Shown here piece by piece: positions 56,956 through 64,000 of a DNA stretch of 64,000 bases. The DNA lies in NCBI GenBank assembly GCA_004380135.1, contig QXCR01000102.1:173035-237034 (forward strand). The letters are read 5' to 3'. The stretch's first letter is position 1. Each line of letters starts with the position of its first letter. Position numbers and translations under genes: made by a program. This stretch comes from Stemphylium vesicarium (taxonomy: Eukaryota > Ascomycota > Dothideomycetes > Pleosporales > Pleosporaceae). The notes beneath the pieces are model-generated. The model was not told where the DNA came from. It saw only the letters and a list, made by a program, of their open reading frames with translations, and ran no database searches.

Positions 56956-57430
56956 TCAGTTGTCATAGTACTTGACCAGCACATGCACGCCCCTGCTGCT
57001 CTGATCAAGAACACGCAGAAATAGATCATGCACTCGATCAAAATACTTAAGGCTGAACTCAAGAAGCTCCAGATCGAACCGCCTAACCCAGACCGCAGTG
57101 CAATGCGCATCCCTCAACGCACTGTCGGGAGCCGCGGCCGAACGCTACCATGGAACTGTCCCATGGTTACCCATCATAGATTCTAACACCGATCTTGCCG
57201 CCACTACCGAGCCAAAGCTCCGGGATTAAAGAGGTGGGATTAGAGAAATTGTGTCGCTGTTATCGATGAAGGGCGCGGACATGCCAACTGGTGTGGATGC
57301 GGTGATGATGTAGTCTTTGTAAACCACGGGCAAGGGTGCGAGGCGCGACTTGCGGAATGAACGGCCGTTGCTTATTCTGGGGGCTTCGTTGATGATAACA
57401 GTGAGGTATAGCAAATTTTCAAGAGCAATA
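56956..57430 (-). pseudogene. Cytochrome P450 C-terminal relic
   Basis: Reading the minus strand from about 57430, one frame gives LLYLTVIINEAPRIS, placed like the ExxR-helix neighbourhood, then VVYKDYIITASTPVGMSAP, matching the usual pre-heme segment (VYKDYxIPAGTPVSM). After a stop at 57229-57231 another frame holds VAFGRGSRQCV, the FxxGxRxC heme loop with its Cys codon at 57119-57121. A third frame gives VRRFDLELLEF, then RVHDLFLRVL and SSRGVHVLVK before a stop at 56956-56958, the usual P450 end. At least two frameshifts and internal stops exclude a functional protein. The order of motifs is that of a class II fungal P450. Only the last 150 residues or so remain. Confidence 0.8.
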
Positions 57431-57770
57431 AGTGGCTTGCATTGAAAGGGCCCTGGACTTTTGACCCGGCCCCTAGAGACGGCGAAGATGCAATGAGACT
57501 TGTAGACAGTTGAACGGGAATGAGCGATCGCGAATTAGTTCTTGTTGCCGATGGCAGCTTATATTGGAGCCGTCTGCACCGCACGCTAGAAGTTCGTGTT
57601 TGCAGCACTGGTCGCTTCATCTAAGAGAAGAACATTTGGCTGGCGAACAAGAGTCCTGGCTATAGTGATGCGCTGCCTTTAGCTATTAGAGACATGATCC
57701 CTTCCGGCACCGTAGGGTGCGCTTAGGCCATTTAGGAGCTAAAAATCAACACGCTAGGCGTTTGTCACTC
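57431..57770 (-). pseudogene. ABC transporter nucleotide-binding domain relic
   Basis: The minus strand near 57690-57600 reads a decayed signature (VSNS, a TAA stop at 57670-57672, then RQRITIARTLVRQPNVLLLDEATSAAN), matching the LSGGQRQRIxIAR signature plus the Walker B and D-loop of multidrug-type ABC-B transporters (two adjoining motifs of 10-20 residues). In another frame AIAHSRSTVYKSHCIFAV and RGRVKSPGPF match the H-loop and following strand (AHRLSTI, then the E-x-G-T/F end). Walker A is not visible, so only the second half of one nucleotide-binding domain survives. Stops and frameshifts show it is dead. It abuts a P450 relic. Confidence 0.78.
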
Positions 57771-57980
57771 AAAAAATGGGCGAAACTTACGAGGTCAACA
57801 TTACCGGATAGGCGCAGAGTTGAACAGGAGAAAAGCAAGAGAGGTGGTAACACAGGTATCAAACACGTGTTGACGCGAGACATATGAGGCGGAACTCCCC
57901 TTATCTTGGAATTGCAGTAGAACTACGGACAATATTTTGGAGCCAGGAAGTCGGAATCCGTTTCAAAGCAGTAGTATCGA

Positions 57981-59203
57981 CTAAGGAAACACCTGCCCAA
58001 CCAGCTCTTCGCTTAACTTCCATAGCTTCTCCGCGGCTTGTTTATCCGTCGCCCAGTCAGCAGCCTGTCCGAATTGACGATTGGACAAGTATATGTTACC
58101 CGAGTACTCTGCGTCCTCCAATGTTAGATACAAGGCCTAAAATGGTGTGGACGTTGCTTACGGTTTAGTGCCGGATCCAACGCGGCAACCAAAGTTGTTG
58201 CTGCACCTTGATCAAGGTTCTTCAAGAAAGCACTGTGCATCGCGATAGCTTCTTTGAAGACATCCTCGCCGCCGAAGTCTCGATTACCGTTGGTAAGAAT
58301 CGCTGAATGGTGTTAAAATTGTTTGACGAAGCCGTCGATTACTTTGTTTTGAGGGGACCTTCGACGGTATTGCAGATGTATTACCTCCAGGATCCAAACT
58401 GTAGGCCACCACTTTCTCTGGCCATTTAACATTCTCCTGAACACTCGTGAGGATGTTGGCAGTTTTGCTCTGCGCATACGCTCTGCTCCCGCTGTATCCG
58501 TTGACCTTCTTCAGCATCTCTGCTGGCACCCAACCAGTAAGATCAGGCCCTCGTTCAAACATTGGAATCTCTGTATCGTCTTTCATAAAATTCCAATCGC
58601 TGAATCGGATCGGGCTGCATCGATGAGCTTCGGAAACTACATTTACGATCCTGGCTTTGCGGGCCGTTGGAAAGTGCTCAGCTAGCAAGTTCGTCAATAG
58701 GAAGCCGCCAAGATGATTGGCTGCGAACTGGCCCGCAATACCCTCAGGGCTGACGACACGCTTGCTTGTATTCATGGCAGCGTTGTTGATTAGCACGTCG
58801 ACGCGTGGAACCAGCTTTTTGATCTCTTCGACAGCTTGACGGACAGAATTTTGGGAGAGGAGATCGACGACCACAGTGGCAACATTGGTGTTGGGGTGTG
58901 TAGCACGGATATCCGAAGCCACAGCTTCCAGGTTCTCTCGTGTGCGGGATGCTAAGATCAGAGAAGCTGGCGCATGAGAGCTTAATGCATTGACAGTAGA
59001 TTCTCCGATGGACTTCTTGGAGATACCCGTTACAACAACTGTAAGAACTTAGGATTGAAGAACAGGGTGGAGCATGCTTTTGGGAGCAACAATGCCGCTT
59101 GAGTAATTTCGTGCTCACAGATTTTATCCTTGATCTCCTCGGAGAAAGCCTTTGCGACCTCTGTCGCTGGCGTTTTTTCGTTGTATTCGGGGTGGGTTGT
59201 CAT
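57981..59203 (-). CDS. Short-chain dehydrogenase/reductase (retinol-dehydrogenase/TIC32-like)
   Basis: Four minus-strand exons (59203-59119, 59038-58385, 58302-58162, 58108-57981) encode 335 residues, with introns of 80, 82 and 53 bp. The cofactor motif VVTGISKKSIGES, the LINNAAMNTS strand and the catalytic YAQSK (in SGSRAYAQSKTANI) are intact. The LDPGAILTN segment that closes the active site appears only after the third exon is joined. The C-terminus (QGAATTLVAALDPALN, then WATDKQAAEKLWKLSEEL) is typical of fungal members of this group. It probably oxidises or reduces a small hydrophobic alcohol or carbonyl with NADP(H). Substrate unknown. It lies between P450/ABC relics and a Zn2Cys6 regulator, so it may be the survivor of a former cluster. 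Confidence 0.9.
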
Positions 59204-59774
59204 GGTCGGGATTTAGATGGGTAATATTCCAAGGTATTGTTTGATGGTCAACTCAGAATGTCCTGGTCGATGTTTGAGAGCCGACAGTGTGTCCTTCTCT
59301 TATTTATGAACAAGCAAAGAAACATGCGTAGCATTAATTAACTAGTCCGTCCGGACCAAATGCCGGTCAATACGGACGATAGAACACAACGAGATTACGA
59401 ATCACTGAGAGATTGTCGTCTTTGTTCTCATCACATGACAGACTTGGACGCCTTGTCGCGCTTCGGGGCCCGAACCCGATCCCGTTCCCGATTCCGACCT
59501 GAGCTTAGTACTAGATCGCCCCCACATGAAGCCGCAAGTCATCCCATAAGAGAACAACTCTGATTCTAGCCTAGTTCTGTGAAATTCGCTCACTGTCAAT
59601 ATTGGTCAAGTTTGCGAAATGATGAGTTGGTACGGGGCTCTATAGTCTTAACCTGGAGATGCCGAAATGGAATCGTCTTCTCTTTCTGCTACCCCTTAAT
59701 AATAACCAACTGTAAACAACTCTGAGATGCTCTAGCATATGTTTTATCCACTCGCTCGAAACTTTGGTCTCTGC
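59204..59774. other. Intergenic interval between the SDR promoter and the regulator 3' end
   Basis: These 571 bp hold the SDR promoter (minus strand) and the 3' end of the Zn2Cys6 gene. No further gene was seen. Small ORFs at 59360-59599 on both strands are unsupported. Confidence 0.45.
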
Positions 59775-61819
59775 TCACGAGAACGGCAGTAGCCCTTCCC
59801 ATTCTGAATCGGACATGGAAAATGTCAGGAAATCGGTGGGCATACCCAGCCCATGATCCCGAGAAACATCGAAGTCCAGCAGACTCAATGAGTCGTCTCT
59901 CAGTTGGGTCAGTTCCTGTTTTGCTTCAAGCCAAGCACGTTTTCCACCTCGGGCAATTGACTCTTCGTGAGAAGTACCGTCGCGTGCGGCTTCAGCGTTG
60001 GCAACCAAGGCCGATACAAACACGAACTCCCTGAAATTTTCTTGGCAGGCTTTGATGCGAAGTTTAACCCATTTAGCAGCTGAACCCAGTAGAGACAACA
60101 TCTCAACACACCGAAGGTCACTCATCTGATGACCTGGAATGTTGGATGCTGCGGCGGAAGGAAGACCCGCGTTATGGGACCCCCCTAGCTGTGAGCCTAA
60201 TTCTTCTGCAACGACCATCATCGCTTGGAAGTGAGTCGTTCTGAACGGACCATTGCCGCACAGCGCAAGGCGATCATGGTCATCGCATCTAGGCATGAGG
60301 ACCATCAGCTCCTGGATTGCCACTAAAGACGCTTCTCGAGTTGACAATAGACTAGTCGAAGAGTGTAGGATCCGCACAGCAGCTTCGACGCAGATAGCTT
60401 TGGAAAAGTGAACCATCAGATTCTCTCTGATTCTAGGGATATAGGGCATATGTAGACAGAATACGTAACGACTCATCAGCACTTCGCAATATTGGCGCTG
60501 AAAGCGCGAGACACCTGAACCTAAGCGCTGCAAGGAAGCTACTAGACTGTGATATGCTGTCGTGAAATCTGCATGTAATCTCAAAACCTCCTCGTAGTCG
60601 TGATCCTTAATGCCATTTGCGTGATGTGTGATTGAAAAGCGTGTTTTAACTGAATCTCCGAGAAGTATTTGCAGAGTGGTGTTCGTGGGCTCATCCTCAC
60701 TGCGAGGGTCTAGGTCGTTTTCGGCATCGAAGTTGAGATCTGCATCGTTGAAATTACGTGATAGTGTACAGTCGAAGTCCTTGAGGGATATCAGCGGAGG
60801 TAGTCCGGTATCGAGGCTACAATCTAACACTAGCTCAAGGATGGTTGTCCATAACCTCGGCCTTATCTCAGCTTCAGATACAGACATAGGTGGAAGCTTC
60901 GCTGGATCACGATGCAGATCGATCACCATAGCCGACCGAAGTAACGCTCCGCAGCGGCTCGATGTTCGTTCGCTACTGGAAGTCTGAACGTTCTTTAAAG
61001 CCAACACTAACAGGCACATGGTCTGCAGACTAGATATTTCGGTTTGTGGCCCGTGTAAGGATTCCAGCCAGGATTCAGCTTCTCGGATCCATTGCAGTGC
61101 GTGGGAACGAAACGAAAAGGTGTTGTCGTAGAGACAGGCTCCGAGTGCCAAGCACAGTTGAGTCTTTATGACCAGGGTACCAGCCATCGAGTTGGAATCT
61201 TGGCATAGTAACTCATACTCGCTTTTGAATGTGGGTATATGGAGAATGCGATAGACAGTCTCGAAAGTCCGTAGGTAACCATCCACTAGGGCATCAGATA
61301 TGTCCTTACTGGGGAAGTACCTTCCGTATTCATCGGGAATCCATGTCAGGGTCTCTTGAGCCTTGAGTTGTCGAGACAACGACTGACATGCCTGGAAGAC
61401 ATCCCAAGATTCCCCTTGGTCGGTGGTTTCTTGATAGTACCACTTCAGCACATCGGGAGCCTATAAACTTAGTGATCGATAGAACACAGGATTGAAAAGG
61501 TATGTGGACCTACCAGAGACAACGCGTATACCCGATGGCACGGTCTTGTGTATTTCGGGTTTGCCAAGACAGAGCGATTCCAACGAGACGCTGCATTGAC
61601 AACATTCGATGCGAGCTCGGAACTCCCTTGCGAAGCCTCAGAATCTATGGCTTTCTTGACCTCGTCGTTCGCTACATATGCGCATACGTCGTTCCTGGAA
61701 CGTGTACAGTTGTTACATGGAAAAGCGCGGTCACACCGGAGTTTCTTCCTGCGGCAATGAACGCAAGCTGGTGCTTGCCCCCGGCGACGGCAGGCCATGG
61801 GAACAGGTTGACGGTCCAT
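59775..61819 (-). CDS. Zn2Cys6 (Gal4-type) fungal transcription factor
   Basis: Two minus-strand exons (61819-61514, 61460-59775) encode 663 residues, with a 53-bp intron. Near residues 18-45 the binuclear cluster reads C-x2-C-x6-C-x5-C-x2-C-x7-C (CVHCRRKKLRCD, then FPCNNCTRSRNDVC), all six Cys present. A fungal-specific middle-homology region follows, with FETVYRILHIPTFKSEYELL as the classic entry and RPRLWTTILELVLDCSLDTG-like helices. The middle region lacks any stop, so the gene looks intact. Such factors often control adjacent metabolic genes, which here would be the SDR and the lost P450/ABC genes. Its start lies only 132 bp from a transposon end, so its promoter may have been displaced. 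Confidence 0.92.
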
Positions 61820-61951
61820 AGTGCTGTCGGTATAGAATGAGACGATTCAAAAAGGGCAACAGTGTCCGTACTAGTGGCGTAGTAAGGTTGTGTTTTGAGT
61901 GAATAGGCTAAACGTTCTAACGTGTTCGAGTCGCAATGGAAATTGCCGTTA

Positions 61952-62790
61952 CAGTGCCCGTGCGCCAAATGATCATGTGCGCCAAATGATCACCCCCACC
62001 ACAACAGCAACTCAACTTCAACACGCTATAACTCAACCAATATGGATCAAACTCGGAAAGCGATTGCAGAAATCAAATCACATGAGTTAGGAGCTAAATC
62101 CTCGTATTCTCGAATTGCTAAAAAGTATAATATTAACCGCTGTACGCTCGCCCGAAGGTAGACTGGCAAATGGGTCTAGGTTGGGTCTAGGTTGGGTCAG
62201 GGCTGGGTTAACTAAATAGGAAGGTACTAGGCTAAGTTAGGCGTAGTACCTTCCTATTTAGTTAACCCAGCCCTGACCCAACCTAGACCCAACCTAGACC
62301 CATTTGCCAGTCTACCCGAAGGCACCAAGGCCTACAAGAGGCACATGGCGTGCGCCACGCCTCCCTTCATCCACAACACGAAACTAAGCTTGTGAAGTAT
62401 ATACAGACACTCTCTAAACGACGCTTAGCACCTATAAAGCTAATAATAAGACACTTTGCCTTATCTTTAGCTAGAAAAGAGGTGTTAGAAACCTAGGTTA
62501 CTTATTTCCTTAGCCGGCATCTAGACCATCTTAACTCTACCTATAGTAAGGGGATGAGTAAATAACGCCACAAAGCTAACTTAGGGGCTAAGTACAGCTT
62601 ATATTTTAAGCTATTACACGATAAGATAGAGGGGTATAGCGTGTAGCTAACCTATATATTTAATATAGATAAAAAGAGGTTTTAACTTAGAAGAGTTAAA
62701 AGGACTAACCGCGTGTTTAATAAGGCACTCTATACTTAAAAGGGGATACGCTAGGCCCTTAAAGATAGATTAAGTAAATAGATAACGTAA
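61952..62790 (+). mobile_element. Fot1/pogo-type Tc1-mariner transposon, truncated and RIP-mutated
   Basis: The left end begins after a TA at 61950-61951 with cagtgcccgtgcgcc. A 16-bp direct repeat, gtgcgccaaatgatca, occurs at 61960-61975 and 61977-61992 and resembles transposase-binding repeats. The ATG at 62042 opens MDQTRKAIAEIKSHELG, the standard Fot1/Pot2-type start with its helix-turn-helix (YSRIAKKYNINRCTLARR). After the nested MITE (62159-62314) the frame resumes with HQGLQEAH and reaches YIFNIDKKRF, with the first catalytic Asp. Several TAG stops replace conserved Trp (for example the WVTRFL-type site near 62492). Similarity is lost near 62790, and no matching right terminal repeat is found in the window. 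Confidence 0.82.
62151..62322. mobile_element. 156-bp perfect-hairpin MITE with 8-bp target duplication
   Basis: The element (62159-62314) consists of two perfectly complementary 71-bp arms around a 14-base loop (62230-62243). The outer end is tagactggcaaatggg. It is flanked by identical 8-bp direct repeats cccgaagg (62151-62158 and 62315-62322). Removing it with one repeat restores the Fot1-type transposase frame exactly (LARRHQGL). The 8-bp duplication suggests a hAT-type mobilising enzyme. The first bases (TAGACTGGC) resemble those of the hAT element at 190 (CAGACTTGC). The arms carry no mismatch, so the insertion looks younger than the RIP damage in its host. Confidence 0.93.
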
Positions 62791-63436
62791 AGCACCACCA
62801 AGCCGGCCACCTTTTCTTGGCACCGCGAACACCACGTATAAATAGCAATATAACTATAACATATAACAACTTTAGATTAATAAGAGGGTAGAATTAAACT
62901 TACTCTTTAGGCCTATATCTTACGCTTATTTTAGACCCTATAACGCGCTACTACTATCTTTAGCGTACAATATTAGCGGCTCTCTAACTAACTCTATAAA
63001 ATCTAATTTTAATGTAAAGTACTACTAAATAGCTAAAAGCTCTCTACGATAGAAGAGTAAATAATTATATACAAAGGGGTGACATGAGAAAAAAGGTCTT
63101 TAAAAAGTTGCAACTTTTAACGCTCTATAACTCTAGAACTAGAGAAGCTAGAAAGAAGATTTTTTAATTCCTAGGAAGAGAATAGCTAGCTCTGTAATTT
63201 GGAGTACTAAAAGTTTTAACTAGTAAGCACCTTAGTAGTCTCCTAACGCAGTAAAAATAAAGGTATAAAAAAGATCCTATAGAATCTAATATATCTTTTT
63301 AATAGTAGTATCAAAATCTTTAAAAATCTAGAATGTCGTAGTTGAGACTATAAACTATCAAATACTAAAATTTTAAGAGTTTTTATTCAAAGAATAAAAT
63401 AATATATTAAAAAGCTTTTTTTTAAGCTTTTTAGGC
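62791..63436. other. AT-rich, RIP-affected repeat DNA
   Basis: Long TA-rich sequence without open frames. It is probably the remains of transposon ends or nested insertions between two identifiable elements. I can see no terminal repeat or coding motif in it. Confidence 0.5.
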
Positions 63437-64000
63437 TTAACTAACTATACTAGCTAGCTGGTACTTAGTATACCACCTCTTAGCGTCTATTACTACTTTA
63501 TATCTTACAGGTAAAGATAATATATAATTATCTATAGCGTCTTGCGGTATTAGGTCCTACTCTTCTAGTATAGCTTTAATAAAAGCTTCTATACTCTTAT
63601 TACTAGTACCTAGCCCTAAAGAGGCTCTAGCTCTTTTATTTAGAGCGTTTTTTAATAAGCTCTAAATATTTTCTATTAGATTTAAATTAGGGCTATAGGA
63701 AGGATGCTTAACGAGAGTAATCTTATTTCTAGTAAACTAAGATAAAACCTCTATAGTTTTATAGATTTTAGCGTTATTCTACCAAAACTTTTAACCTAGA
63801 TAGAATAATAAGTAAGCTTTTAGTAAATTAAAAAATTATTAAAAAATAGTAAAAAATTACAAAGTTATAGCCTTTTAGAGATAAAAATAAAGGTTATTAA
63901 ACTTATCTGTAAAAATTAGGATAGAGCAACACAGCGTATACAAGCGCGATCCTCTATCGAGTGTTACTAGAGCGGTTCGCTGCTTATAAGGGTAGGAAAA
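63437..64000 (-). pseudogene. Tc1/mariner-type (DDE_3) transposase relic, RIP-damaged, running off the window
   Basis: On the minus strand, between about 63715 and 63437, the frame reads HPSYSPNLNLIENI, then a stop, then SLLKNALNKRARA. This is the third catalytic-acid motif of Tc1-type transposases (YSPDLNPIENLW) with the Trp replaced by TAG and the Asp replaced by Asn. A second Trp-to-TAG change follows in LEE-stop-DLIPQDAI. The tail with RYKVVIDAKRWYTKY ends at a TAA at 63437-63439. Upstream sequence (to 64000 and beyond) is too decayed to place the first two catalytic residues. It is a different element from the Fot1-type copy. Confidence 0.72.

Noticed and set aside
56574..57110. 178-codon minus-strand ORF with ATG, possibly a membrane protein
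   Set aside because: It overlaps the P450 relic in another frame and its own translation has no consistent family resemblance.

Overview
This window reads as nuclear DNA of a filamentous ascomycete, most likely a dothideomycete of the Pleosporales type (an inference). Genes carry short GT-AG introns of about 45-60 bp with CTAAC/CTAAT-like branch sites, gene density is moderate on both strands, and the family set is typical (Zn2Cys6 factor, HET protein, Dal5-like carrier, GH43). AT-rich transposon remains with W-to-stop and CpA-to-TpA changes, as expected of repeat-induced point mutation (RIP), sit at both ends. No telomere, rRNA, tRNA or CRISPR array was seen.

Layout. 1-2.5 kb: a 1,203-bp hAT-type element with perfect 19-bp terminal inverted repeats and an 8-bp target duplication, then gene-free DNA. 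2.5-4.6 kb: a four-exon DUF2235 hydrolase. 4.6-8.2 kb: a gene-poor stretch. 8.2-21.6 kb: a BLOC1S1/GCN5L1-like subunit and a giant TOM1/HUWE1-type HECT ubiquitin ligase (about 3,965 residues). 22.1-26.0 kb: a divergent TauD-like dioxygenase and Dal5-like carrier, a likely sulfonate-use pair. 26.4-28.4 kb: a HET-domain pseudogene. 29.0-38.7 kb: RVB1, a BET double-bromodomain protein, a Utp12-domain ribosome-biogenesis protein and an orphan gene. 39.9-41.6 kb: small lineage-restricted ORFs, one interrupted by a single in-frame TGA. 41.9-48.3 kb: a secreted CE1-type esterase, then the compact housekeeping pairs AP-3 sigma/frataxin and DPH3/SEC6. 49.5-55.8 kb: a small GPI-type wall protein, a secreted TAP-like peptidase, two orphan ORFs and a GH43 glycosidase. 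56.9-61.8 kb: relics of a cytochrome P450 and an ABC transporter, then an intact short-chain dehydrogenase and a Zn2Cys6 regulator, together looking like a decayed metabolic or detoxification cluster. 61.95-64 kb: a Fot1/pogo-type transposon carrying a nested 156-bp perfect-hairpin MITE, then a Tc1-type relic.

The housekeeping core (protein degradation, chromatin, ribosome assembly, membrane traffic, Fe-S and diphthamide metabolism) lies in the middle. The accessory and decaying genes lie toward the transposon-rich ends. Exon boundaries were worked out by hand from splice consensus, frame continuity and remembered family motifs. No homology search was run.
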